DNA of 18,568 nucleotides from positions 1 through 18,568 of the forward strand of contig QHRS01000070.1 in NCBI GenBank assembly GCA_003221435.1, written 5' to 3'. Shown here one piece after another: positions 1-7,279 of this stretch. This DNA comes from Candidatus Rokuibacteriota bacterium. Its GTDB lineage: Bacteria > Methylomirabilota > Methylomirabilia > Rokubacteriales > CSP1-6. The position numbers and the translations under genes are program-made. Under the pieces are notes generated by a model. The model saw nothing but the letters and a program-made list of their open reading frames with translations, was not told where the DNA came from and did not search any database. How positions within the stretch are numbered: position 1 is the first letter of the stretch; every line of letters begins with the position of its first letter.

Positions 1-402
1 TTCGCGCGCGCCATCGTGCAGGAGGCCTGCAAGACGCCGGAGGTCCTCGCGGCGTACGCCGCCCCCTTTCCGGATCGCTCGTACAAGGAGGGGGTCCATG
101 CGTTTCCGATGCTGGTGCCGATCACGCCCGATGACCCGGGAGCCGCGGAATCGCGCGAGGCGCGGGCGGTGCTCTCCCGCTGGACGAAACCGTGTTTGCT
201 CATGTTCTCGGACAAGGACCCGGTGCTCGGGCTCCCTGCGGGGCGCGTGTTCGAGCAGCTCATCCCGAGCGCCGGACGGATGATCGAGATCCGCGACGCC
301 GGCCACTTCCTCCAGGAAGACAAGGGCGAGGAACTGGCGCAGCACGTGCGTGCGTTCTTGAGCGCGCACCCGCGGGCAGGCGCGGCGGTGCGCGGCCAAT
401 GA
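1..402 (+). CDS. Haloalkane dehalogenase-like alpha/beta hydrolase, 3' part
   Basis: Only the C-terminal 133 residues are in the window; the frame is open to base 1, so the gene starts upstream. The sequence resembles subfamily I haloalkane dehalogenases (DhlA/DhmA type), which hydrolyse carbon-halogen bonds through an Asp nucleophile. Visible marks are the cap/core segment with PFPDRSYKEG and a run of Phe-Pro-x-Leu-Val-Pro, then FSDKDP around 205-222, which would carry the catalytic acid, and DAGHFLQED around 295-321, which carries the catalytic His (codon 304-306). The nucleophile elbow and halide-binding Trp are outside the window, so dehalogenase activity cannot be told from another epoxide-hydrolase-like activity. 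Its TGA overlaps the ATG of the next gene as ATGA, which suggests translational coupling. Confidence 0.8.
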   Translation, partial: FARAIVQEACKTPEVLAAYAAPFPDRSYKEGVHAFPMLVPITPDDPGAAESREARAVLSRWTKPCLLMFSDKDPVLGLPAGRVFEQLIPSAGRMIEIRDAGHFLQEDKGEELAQHVRAFLSAHPRAGAAVRGQ

Positions 403-719
403 TCGTCGGCGTCCCGCGCGAGATCAAGATCGGCGAGCAACGCGTTGCCCTCACGCCGGCCGGGCCCGTGTACGAGCAACACGGCGTCGTGCACTACGGT
501 GTGACGAACATGCCCGCGCTCGTGCCGCGGACGTCGACCTTCGCGCTGACAAACGCGACGCTCCCCTACGCCCTCGAGCTGGCCCGGAAGGGCGTCCGCG
601 AGGCCGTGGATCGGAACCCCGATCTCGCCCGGGGGGTCAACGTCTGGAACGGACGCATCGTCCATCCCGCCGTCGCGGCGGCGATCGGTGTGCCCGCGAC
701 ACCGCTCGACGAGTGCTGA
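399..719 (+). pseudogene. ald: Alanine dehydrogenase with large in-frame internal deletion
   Basis: The 106-residue product begins exactly like alanine dehydrogenase (MIVGVPREIKIGEQRVALTP) and from residue 24 continues with that enzyme's C-terminal part (HGVVHYGVTNMP, then RTSTFALTNATLPYALEL, then a LARGVNVWNG-type end). Normal Ald is about 370 residues, so roughly 260 are missing. The join lies near residues 22-24 (about 462-470) and keeps the frame. Arg15, which binds pyruvate in known Ald, is retained. The regions that carry the other catalytic residues (Lys75, His96, Asp270 in known enzymes) and the whole Rossmann NAD domain are absent. It cannot be a working dehydrogenase. Start and stop still overlap both neighbours (ATGA at 399-402; GTGCTGA at 713-719). 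It could be a decayed gene, a small protein with a new role, or an assembly collapse; the sequence alone does not decide. Confidence 0.85.
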
Positions 720-1354
720 CCGCGAGCATCCCGATCGTGCATCGTCACGCGAGCCACGCCCACATCCATCCGCGCACGGTGCTCACCGCGTTCGCCGTTA
801 CGCTGCTCGCCGCCGGCGCCGAGCTCGCCGGCTCGTGGAGCGGCCGGAGCCTCTTCCTGGTGGCAGACGCCGTCCATCTCATCGCGCACCTCGGCATCTT
901 CGGCGTCCTCCTGATCCCCACCGTCCGGTGGCACGAGCGCGGCGAAGACATGGCGACGATCGTCGTGCTGACCGTCGTCTTCATGATCGCGATCGGCATC
1001 ATGGCCGCCTCGATCCGTCATATGGTCGGAACATCGGACGTGCCCCCCGACCCCGGCTTTATGCTGCTCTCGCTCCTGGGCCTCGGCGCCAACATGACGA
1101 CGGCGTATCTCTTCAAGAAGCCCGCGGAGACTCGGTGGTCCTTCCGCGCGGCCCTCGCTCACGAGCTGTCGGACGGCGCGATCACGCTCGCGGGCCTTGC
1201 CGGCGCGCTCGCGATCAAGCTCTTCGCGTGGTACTGGGTCGACCCGAGCCTTTCGCTCGTGATCGGCTTCTGGCTGGGCGCCTGGTCGGCGCGGCTGCTC
1301 GGCCGCCGGATCCGCGTCGGCCGCGGCGTCTGGACCGTCGACGAGAATCACTAG
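713..1354 (+). CDS. Short cation diffusion facilitator (CDF) transporter
   Basis: This is a 213-residue membrane protein with six hydrophobic segments at about 20-40, 47-67, 80-101, 113-131, 146-167 and 172-192, as in CzcD/ZitB-type metal/proton antiporters. The His-rich N-terminus (HRHASHAHIH) is typical. In helix 2 the metal site reads ADAVHLIAH, that is HxxxH where zinc transporters usually have HxxxD. Helix 5 has the usual HELSD (HxxxD). After helix 6 only about 20 residues remain, so the cytoplasmic ferredoxin-like dimerisation domain of full-length CDFs (about 300 residues) is missing. The GTG start at 713 overlaps the upstream stop; GTG at 737 is an alternative. Exported metal (Zn, Co, Cd, Fe) cannot be named from the sequence. 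Confidence 0.8.
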   Translation: MLTASIPIVHRHASHAHIHPRTVLTAFAVTLLAAGAELAGSWSGRSLFLVADAVHLIAHLGIFGVLLIPTVRWHERGEDMATIVVLTVVFMIAIGIMAASIRHMVGTSDVPPDPGFMLLSLLGLGANMTTAYLFKKPAETRWSFRAALAHELSDGAITLAGLAGALAIKLFAWYWVDPSLSLVIGFWLGAWSARLLGRRIRVGRGVWTVDENH

Positions 1355-1369
1355 GGGGTCCATGCGTCT

Positions 1370-4300
1370 ATGACCTGCTCCGACTGCCACCAGTGCCCGG
1401 CCTGCGGGACGCTGGTCCGGGCGAGCGCGAAGTTCTGCGACGAGTGCGGCCACGAGCTCTCCGCGGGACCCGTCGTCGGGGCCCCGGCTGCGACCGCGAG
1501 CGGGGCGGCGGTCGACGTCGCCGGCCGGCCGGCTCGCGCACCGGCGGGGTATACGCCGAGGCACCTCGCGGACAAGATCCTCACCTCCCGGAGCGCGCTC
1601 GAAGGGGAGCGGAAGCAGGTCACGGTGCTCTTCGCGGACTGCGTCGGGTTCACAGCCCTCTCGACGCGGCTCGACCCCGAGGACCTGCACACGATCATGG
1701 ACGGGTGCTTCCAGCGCGTCCTGGACGCCGTCCACCGCTACGAAGGCACGGTGAACCAGTTCACCGGCGATGGCGTGATGGCGCTCTTCGGCGCGCCGAT
1801 CGCCCACGAGGACCACGCGGTGCGCGCCGTCGCGGCCGCCGTGGCAATTCTGAAATCGCTCGGGGAATACGGTGCGGCGCTCCGCAGCCAGCGCGGGCTC
1901 GAGTTCGCCGTCCGGATCGGGCTCAACACGGGCCCGGTTGTCGTCGGCAAGATCGGCGACGATCTCCGGATGGACTACACGGCGCAGGGCGAGACCGTGA
2001 ACCTGGCCGCCCGCCTCCAGAGCGCGGCGCCGACGGGCGGCGTCCTGATCAGCGAGGCGACCCATCGTGTCGTGAGCGGGTATTTCGTGACCGAGGACGC
2101 GGGCCAGCTCTCGTTGAAGGGCCTCGACAGGCCGGTGCGGGCCTTCGCGGTCACGGGCCAGCGCACCCGCCGCGCCCGCTTTGACATCGCGCTCGAGCGG
2201 GGGCTCACGCCCCTCGTGGGGCGGGTGACCGAGCTCGCGATGCTCCGCAAGTGCTTCGAGAAGGCGCAGGGTGGGCGGGGGCAGGTGGTTTCCCTGGTCG
2301 GCGAAGCGGGCGTGGGAAAGTCACGCCTCGCGTACGAGCTCCGGCGCCAGCTCCACAGCGTACCGCTGACGTATCTCGAAGGGCGCTGCCACCCGCACGG
2401 TGAGCCGCTCCCGTTCGATCTGGTCGCGCAATTCCTCGTGGCCAACTTCCGGTTGGAGGAGGGCGAGCCCGACCGTCTGCAAATCAAGAAGGTGGCCACG
2501 GGCGTCCGCCGCCTCGATCCGGCGCTGGAGTGGACGATTCCGTACCTCGAGCACCTCCTGGCGCTGCCGGCGCCCGAACTGGAGGCTGCGGGCCTCGATC
2601 CGGCTCAGCGAAAGCGGCGGCTCATCGAGGCCGTGAAGGCGCTCACGCTCCGGGGCGCCCAGCAACGTCCCCTCTTCCTCCTGGTGGAGGATCTGCATTG
2701 GGTGGGCCGGAGCTCGGAGGAGTTTCTCTCTTCGCTCGTCGATAGCCTGGCCGCCTATCCGGTGCTGCTTCTCTGCACCTACCGCACCGGCTACACCCCG
2801 GCCTGGCACGACCGGTCCTCGCACCAGCGCGTCGTGCTCGAGCCGCTCGCCGCGGAGGAGGCCGCGCAGATGGTGCGTGAGCTGCTGGCCCTGCCCGACG
2901 TCGCGGCGTCCGTCCGGGATGCGATCCTCAAGCGCGCCGACGGCAATCCTCTTTTCGTCGAGGAGCTGACCACGTACGTGAAGGAGCGCCGACTCCACGA
3001 GAGGCCGGGGGCCGAGGGCGAGCTGCCGGAAACGATCCAGGACCTCCTGACGGCGCGTATCGACCGGCTCCCCGGGTCGCTGAAGCGCACCCTGCAGCTC
3101 GCCTCGGTGCTGGGCCGCGAGTTCCCGCTGGGCTTGCTCCAGGCCATCGCGCCCGCCGGGGAGGATCCGAGCCGCGACCTCGCGGAGCTCATGCGCGCCG
3201 AGCTGCTGCGCGAGAAGGACCTGTTCCCCGAGGTGCGCTACGGCTTCACCAACGTCCTGATCCAGCAGGTGGCGTACCAGGGACTGCTCCTGCGGGCCCG
3301 CGCCGAGCTGCACGGCCGGGCGGGGCACGCCCTCGAGCAGCTCTACGCAGACCGGCCCGAGGAGATCCTCGATGAGCTGGCCGAGCACTTCGCCAGGAGC
3401 TCCGAGCGCGGGAAAGGGGTGCAGTATCTGTCGCGCGCCGGAGAGCGCGCTGCGAGCCTCTTTGCCTACGACGAGGCGCAGACGTATTATCGCCGGGTGC
3501 TCGAGCTGCTCGAGCCCGACCGGGCATTCGACGATCAGCGCCTGCACATCCTGGACAAGCTCGGGGAGGCCGCCTATGCCCATGGCGCGCTGAACGAAGC
3601 GCTCCAGCACTGGGAGGCGGCGCTCGCGCTCGTTCCCGACCGGAGCGATCGGCACCGGGCGGCCGACCTGCACCGCAAGATGGGCGGCGCCCGCTGGGCC
3701 ACGGGAGAGAAAGACCAGGCGCTCGCCCATCTCGAGAGCGGCCTGGCGGCGCTCGGGGATGACCTCGAAAACCTCGAGGCGGCGCGCCTGTATCAGGAGT
3801 GCGGCCGGGTCCATTTCAGGCTCGGCAACCACGACCGCGCCATGCAGTGGGCCGAGCAGGCGCTCGCGCTCGGCCAGCGGCTCGACGCGTCCGACGTCGT
3901 CGCGCAGGCGTACAACACGGTCGGGGTGGCGCTGGCGCGGGCCGACAAGATCGAGCAGGGCGCCGGGTACGTCCTTCGCGGCCTCGAGCAGGCACTCGCG
4001 AGCCAGCTCGGGTCGATCGCGTGCCGGGCCTACACGAACCTCGCGGTCATGTACGCGTCGCTCGACCCGGCCCGCTCGGCCGAGTACTGCCGTGAGGGGC
4101 TGGTGCTCGCGCAAAAGATCGGCGACCAGCTCCAGCAGTCGTGGCTTTACTGCGCGCTCGCCGGCAGCCACTGCACGCTGGCCGGCGATTATGATGAGGG
4201 CGTCAAGGCGGCCGAGGCCGCAGTCGAGCTGGACACGCGTCTGGGACAGCGGAACCATCTGCCGATCCCGCTGATCATCCGGGCGCAGATCCACCAGTGC

Positions 4301-4528
4301 CGCGGCGAGTACGCGCGGAGCGCCGAGTACTATCGCGAGGCGCTCGCGGTCGCCGAAGCGGTGGGCGAGCCGCAGCTGCTGTTCCCGTGCTACGACGGGT
4401 TGGCGACGCTGGCGATCGAACAGGGCAACGAGGCCGAGGCGGAGGAGTGGCTGGCCAAGTGTCGTCAGGCGCAGGAGGTAGCGGGCTGGAGCAGTGACAC
4501 GTTCCTGGTGCTCCCGTTCCTTTGCTGA
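1370..4528 (+). CDS. Zinc-ribbon/class III adenylate cyclase/AAA ATPase/TPR protein
   Basis: This 1052-residue multidomain regulator has, in order: a Cys-rich zinc ribbon (CPAC at 9-12, CDEC at 23-26, plus CSDC at 3-6); a class III nucleotide cyclase domain at about 78-262; a STAND/AAA-type ATPase from about 280 (Walker A GEAGVGKSR at 311-319, Walker B-like LLVEDLHW at 437-444); and TPR-type helical repeats from about 680 to the end. The cyclase looks active: metal Asp90 and Asp134, adenine-type Lys82 and Asp202, and transition-state Asn211 and Arg215 are all present. It should make cAMP under control of the ATPase and TPR parts, which usually bind a ligand or partner protein. No membrane segment is seen, so it is probably cytosolic. 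ATG 1370 follows an AGGGGG at 1353-1358, 15 nt after the transporter gene. Start and function class are firm; the input signal is unknown. Confidence 0.9.
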   Translation: MTCSDCHQCPACGTLVRASAKFCDECGHELSAGPVVGAPAATASGAAVDVAGRPARAPAGYTPRHLADKILTSRSALEGERKQVTVLFADCVGFTALSTRLDPEDLHTIMDGCFQRVLDAVHRYEGTVNQFTGDGVMALFGAPIAHEDHAVRAVAAAVAILKSLGEYGAALRSQRGLEFAVRIGLNTGPVVVGKIGDDLRMDYTAQGETVNLAARLQSAAPTGGVLISEATHRVVSGYFVTEDAGQLSLKGLDRPVRAFAVTGQRTRRARFDIALERGLTPLVGRVTELAMLRKCFEKAQGGRGQVVSLVGEAGVGKSRLAYELRRQLHSVPLTYLEGRCHPHGEPLPFDLVAQFLVANFRLEEGEPDRLQIKKVATGVRRLDPALEWTIPYLEHLLALPAPELEAAGLDPAQRKRRLIEAVKALTLRGAQQRPLFLLVEDLHWVGRSSEEFLSSLVDSLAAYPVLLLCTYRTGYTPAWHDRSSHQRVVLEPLAAEEAAQMVRELLALPDVAASVRDAILKRADGNPLFVEELTTYVKERRLHERPGAEGELPETIQDLLTARIDRLPGSLKRTLQLASVLGREFPLGLLQAIAPAGEDPSRDLAELMRAELLREKDLFPEVRYGFTNVLIQQVAYQGLLLRARAELHGRAGHALEQLYADRPEEILDELAEHFARSSERGKGVQYLSRAGERAASLFAYDEAQTYYRRVLELLEPDRAFDDQRLHILDKLGEAAYAHGALNEALQHWEAALALVPDRSDRHRAADLHRKMGGARWATGEKDQALAHLESGLAALGDDLENLEAARLYQECGRVHFRLGNHDRAMQWAEQALALGQRLDASDVVAQAYNTVGVALARADKIEQGAGYVLRGLEQALASQLGSIACRAYTNLAVMYASLDPARSAEYCREGLVLAQKIGDQLQQSWLYCALAGSHCTLAGDYDEGVKAAEAAVELDTRLGQRNHLPIPLIIRAQIHQCRGEYARSAEYYREALAVAEAVGEPQLLFPCYDGLATLAIEQGNEAEAEEWLAKCRQAQEVAGWSSDTFLVLPFLC

Positions 4529-4540
4529 GCGAGGTGAGTA

Positions 4541-5158
4541 ATGAACAGTCCGGCGATTGGACAAGTTCCTCCGTCTTTTCGACTGCCGTCCGGCCAGGGC
4601 CCCCACGTCGGGCCGGAAGACTACCGCGGACGCAGCAACCTCATCGTCTGGTTCACGAAGGGGATGGCCTGCGCCTTCTGCCGCCAGCACATGTCGCAGC
4701 TGTTGCGGGGCTACCCGGCCTTTCGGTCGCTCAACACGGAGATTCTCGAGGTCACGCCGACCACACCGGATCGGGGGCGGCTCTACGCGAGCAAGTTCAA
4801 CATCCCCTTCCCCTACCTCTGCGATCCGGATCACGGAGCGCTGCGCTCGTGGGGACTCGACGTTCGATCGCACTCGATCGGCTGGTACGCCCGAGCGCTT
4901 TACACCGGATTTAAAGCGCCGGAGCCGCCAAGTGACTTCGGGAAGCTCCATCCATCGTTCGGCGAAATGCCCAAGCTCGTCGCCGATGAGGACATGGGAT
5001 TCTTCATCCTCGACAAGAACAGCGTGATCCGCTTCGCGCTCGCCGGCTCGTACATCGTCCAAACGCCTCCCACCGGCCCCGTCGCGTCACGGGCGATTCC
5101 GAGCAACGACGAGATCGTTCGGGAGCTGGAGCGCTGCGGGCAGGCGCTGGCGCGCTGA
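4541..5158 (+). CDS. Peroxiredoxin-like (AhpC/TSA, redoxin) protein
   Basis: The 205-residue protein has a thioredoxin-fold start: a PPSFRLPS segment, a LIVWFTKG strand, then MACAFCRQH with Cys44 and Cys47 in a CxxC arrangement and an Arg just after. This matches the AhpC/TSA-redoxin superfamily that reduces peroxides or thiols in the cytosol. A Thr-Pro-Thr-Thr-Pro stretch and an FPYLCDPDH segment follow at the positions of the family's middle strands. No signal peptide is visible. GAGGTGA at 4530-4536 precedes ATG 4541, and the gene lies 12 nt after the cyclase stop, so the two are probably co-transcribed. The last ~70 residues (GWYARALYTGF onward) are less typical, so the exact substrate is open. 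Confidence 0.8.
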   Translation: MNSPAIGQVPPSFRLPSGQGPHVGPEDYRGRSNLIVWFTKGMACAFCRQHMSQLLRGYPAFRSLNTEILEVTPTTPDRGRLYASKFNIPFPYLCDPDHGALRSWGLDVRSHSIGWYARALYTGFKAPEPPSDFGKLHPSFGEMPKLVADEDMGFFILDKNSVIRFALAGSYIVQTPPTGPVASRAIPSNDEIVRELERCGQALAR

Positions 5159-5166
5159 CCGGCGGA

Positions 5167-5194
5167 GCCGCCGCGGTGCCCTGACGGCGGCGGC
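5167..5194. terminator. Weak GC hairpin between convergent genes
   Basis: GCCGCCG at 5167-5173 can pair with CGGCGGC at 5185-5191 (or 5188-5194). It lies between the peroxiredoxin stop (+) and the hydrolase-fragment stop (-). There is no T run on either side, so a role in termination is only a suggestion from position. Confidence 0.25.
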
Positions 5195-5197
5195 GCG

Positions 5198-5440
5198 CTA
5201 CGTCGAGCGAACGCCCTTGAGGAAGCTCGCGACCGCGCGGTTCCACTGAGCGGCGGGCAGGTCGGTCTCTCCCACCCCGCGGTTGTCCATCGTGACGAGC
5301 TGGAAGCTCGACGCGAGGTCGCGCACCTGGAGCAGCCACCCGACGGCCGGCGACGACAGGCCGTTGATCATCAGGACAGGATCGCCGTGTCCGTAGACCT
5401 CGTAATGCATCCGGATCTTGTCGATGACGGCGTACGGCAT
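5198..5440 (-). pseudogene. Alpha/beta hydrolase collapsed to N- and C-terminal ends
   Basis: The 80-residue product starts like a complete alpha/beta hydrolase: MPYAVIDKIRMHYEVYGHGD, a PVLMINGLSSPAVGW oxyanion region, and VTMDNRGVGETDLPA at about 49-63. It then runs directly into QWNRAVASFLKG, which looks like the last helix of the same family (usually xFNRAVxxFL). About 190 residues of a ~260-260+ residue family are missing, including the GxSxG nucleophile elbow and the Asp and His of the triad. The frame is kept, with a join near 5246-5256. ATG 5440 lies 2 nt after the alcohol dehydrogenase stop on the same strand, so it would be translated by coupling. It cannot hydrolyse substrates by the usual mechanism. 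The C-terminal match is from memory of the family, so a simple 3' truncation with a chance tail remains possible. Confidence 0.7.
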
Positions 5441-5442
5441 CG

Positions 5443-6447
5443 TCAGGGCACCACGGCGACCTTGATCGACGCCGGCTCCCGGTGCGCCGCGAAGGCCTGG
5501 TCGATCGCGTCGAGTGCGAAGCGGTGAGTGACGAGCGGCTGCGTCCGGACGTGGCCCTCCGCCAGGAGCCGCATCGCCTCGGGAAACTCGTCCTGATAGA
5601 TCATCGAGCCGAGGATCGTGACCTCGCGCCGCACGACATTGAAGAAGCGCACGCTCGTGGGCTCGTGCGGCAGCCCGGTGAGCACCACCCGGCCGCCCGG
5701 ACGCACGACGTCGAGCGCGTGCAGGACGGCCTCGGCCGTGCCCGCGGTCTCGATGACGAGGTCGACGCCCTCGCGCCCGGAGAACTGTCGCGCGACGGCT
5801 CCCAGATCGGCGTCGGCGATCACCTGCGTCGACTCGGCGCCGAGGCTCTCCGCCAGCTCGAAGCGCTTGGTGGTCCGGCCGAGCGCGAGGACCCGCGCGC
5901 CGCGCGCGCGAAGCACCTGGAGCGCGAGCAGCCCGAGCGTGCCGACGCCGACCACCGCCGCGGCTTCGCCGGCCCGCGGCGCGCCACGATCGGCGGCCCG
6001 CACGACGACGGCGAGCGGCTCGGTCAGGAGGAAGCGCTCGTCCGTTGCCCCGTGCGGAACGGGCCAGCAGCAGCGCGACGGCACGGTCACCGCCTGGGCA
6101 AAGCACCCATCGACGTCGATCCCGACCGCCGTCCGGGAGAGACACAGATTCCGGTTGCCCTCACGGCAGAGCGGGCAGACCCCGCAGGAGTAGTTCGGCT
6201 CGACCGAGACCCGGTCCCCCGGCCGCACGCGCTCGACGCCGGGCCCGACCGCTTCGACGACACCGACGAACTCGTGCCCCATGATCCGCGGGTAGCGAAC
6301 AGGGCGGTCTCCCGACCAGATCCGGTAATCCGTCCCACAGAGCCCGGCGATCGTCACGCGGACCGTGACTTCGTCGGAGCCGGGGGCGGAGGCCGGGCTC
6401 TCCTCGATCCGCAGGTCTTTCGGGCCTCGAAGGACGGCCGCCTTCAC
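5443..6447 (-). CDS. Zinc-dependent medium-chain alcohol/sorbitol/threonine dehydrogenase family
   Basis: A full-length MDR-superfamily dehydrogenase of 334 residues. Catalytic zinc ligands are in GLCGTD (Cys37) and GHE (His58, Glu59). Four structural-zinc cysteines lie in the 88-102 segment (C-x2-C-x2-C-x7-C). The NAD(P) fold has VGVGTLG at about 166-172, and a conserved EPLAV is present. It oxidises a secondary alcohol or polyol, or reduces the ketone; the substrate cannot be read from sequence. I chose GTG 6447 because it gives the usual MKAAVLRGP start; TTG 6456 (three residues longer) is the alternative, and neither has a clear ribosome site. Its stop is 2 nt before the ATG of the shortened hydrolase gene. 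The gap to the SDR upstream is about 80 nt, so it may share that operon's transcript. Confidence 0.87.
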   Translation of the reverse strand: MKAAVLRGPKDLRIEESPASAPGSDEVTVRVTIAGLCGTDYRIWSGDRPVRYPRIMGHEFVGVVEAVGPGVERVRPGDRVSVEPNYSCGVCPLCREGNRNLCLSRTAVGIDVDGCFAQAVTVPSRCCWPVPHGATDERFLLTEPLAVVVRAADRGAPRAGEAAAVVGVGTLGLLALQVLRARGARVLALGRTTKRFELAESLGAESTQVIADADLGAVARQFSGREGVDLVIETAGTAEAVLHALDVVRPGGRVVLTGLPHEPTSVRFFNVVRREVTILGSMIYQDEFPEAMRLLAEGHVRTQPLVTHRFALDAIDQAFAAHREPASIKVAVVP

Positions 6448-6473
6448 AGCGGCCAATGCTACTTGAGGAAGCC

Positions 6474-6511
6474 TCCGCCGGCAAATTCCGCGCCGGGAGA
6501 GGACCGGCGGA
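6474..6511 (-). terminator. Possible stem-loop after the SDR gene
   Basis: TCCGCCGG at 6474-6481 is the reverse complement of CCGGCGGA at 6504-6511, giving an 8-bp stem with a 22-nt loop in the gap between the SDR and the alcohol dehydrogenase. There is no T run, so it may be only a pause or processing site. Confidence 0.25.
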
Positions 6512-6526
6512 GCTCCACTCCCGCCG

Positions 6527-7279
6527 TCAGGCGGCCGAGTGGCCGCCGTCGAGGAAGATCGTCTGGCCCGTCATGAAATCCGACGCCGCCGAGGCCAGAT
6601 AGACGGCCAGCGGGCCGACTTCCTCAGGCCTGCCGACCCGACGCAACGGGATGTCGCGCGTCAGGCGTTCCCTGATCCTGGCCTCGCCGAACGCCTCGTG
6701 CGTCATATCGGTCGCAAACCAGCCCGGCGCCAGCGCGTTCACTTGGACCCCGTGCCGGGCCCACTCCACGCCGAGCGTCCGTGTCAGCGCGATCACACCG
6801 CCCTTCGTGGCCGAGTAGATCGTGTAGCCCGGCAAGCCGACGGCGCCGAGCACCGAGGCGACGTTGATCACCTTGCCGCGCTTCTGGGCGATCAGGTGAG
6901 GCGCCGCGGCCCGGCAGCCATTGAAGACGCCGGTCAAGTTCGAGTCGAGCATCCAGCGCCAGTCCTCCACCGACATCTCGACGAGCGGGGCGACTTTGGC
7001 GACTCCCGCGTTGTTCACGAGGACGTCGAGCCGTCCGAGCCCCTTCACCGTCCGCTCCACCAGGGCCTCCACCTCGGCGAAGACCGCAACGTCCGTCGGA
7101 ATCACGAGAGCGCGCCGGCCGTGCTGCTGGACCAGCTGCGCCGTCGCCTCGAGGTCGGGCTTTGACCGGGCCGCGAGCGCCACGTCCGCGCCAGCCTCGG
7201 CGTACGCCACCGCGATCGCGCGGCCGATCCCGCGGCTCGCGCCGGTCACGATGGCGACCCTGTCCTCGAGCGCGCTCAC
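6527..7279 (-). CDS. Short-chain dehydrogenase/reductase (FabG-like)
   Basis: A classical SDR of 250 residues, probably NADP(H)-dependent, acting on a hydroxyacyl or ketoacyl compound. Motifs: TGASRGIG at 12-19, NNAG at 89-92, Asn114, Ser142, and YSATK with Tyr155 and Lys159. The Asn-Ser-Tyr-Lys tetrad is complete. It ends in the usual FLDGGHS-type C-terminus. GTG 7279 overlaps the stop of the acyl-CoA synthetase (GTGA, 7276-7279), so the two are translationally coupled and probably act on the same acyl substrate. It resembles 3-oxoacyl-ACP/CoA reductases, but SDR substrates cannot be assigned safely. Confidence 0.87.
   Translation of the reverse strand: MSALEDRVAIVTGASRGIGRAIAVAYAEAGADVALAARSKPDLEATAQLVQQHGRRALVIPTDVAVFAEVEALVERTVKGLGRLDVLVNNAGVAKVAPLVEMSVEDWRWMLDSNLTGVFNGCRAAAPHLIAQKRGKVINVASVLGAVGLPGYTIYSATKGGVIALTRTLGVEWARHGVQVNALAPGWFATDMTHEAFGEARIRERLTRDIPLRRVGRPEEVGPLAVYLASAASDFMTGQTIFLDGGHSAA

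Noticed and set aside
192..398. Upstream in-frame extension of the short alanine dehydrogenase
   Set aside because: It overlaps the dehalogenase-like gene in another frame, and the Ald homology starts exactly at ATG 399.
566..2065. Long open frames on both strands over the transporter and cyclase start (566-2065 minus, 688-2184 plus)
   Set aside because: Arg/Ala/Pro-rich compositional shadows with no domain; the CDF and cyclase frames explain the region.
2321..5062. 913-codon open frame on the minus strand opposite the cyclase and peroxiredoxin genes
   Set aside because: It is opposite recognisable genes, is extremely rich in Arg, Gly, Val and Leu, has no known motif and arises from the lack of stops in GC-rich antisense DNA.
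5441..6145. Upstream in-frame extension of the shortened hydrolase gene on the minus strand
   Set aside because: It is out of frame within the alcohol dehydrogenase gene and is Arg/Gly-rich with no hydrolase similarity; the homology starts at ATG 5440.
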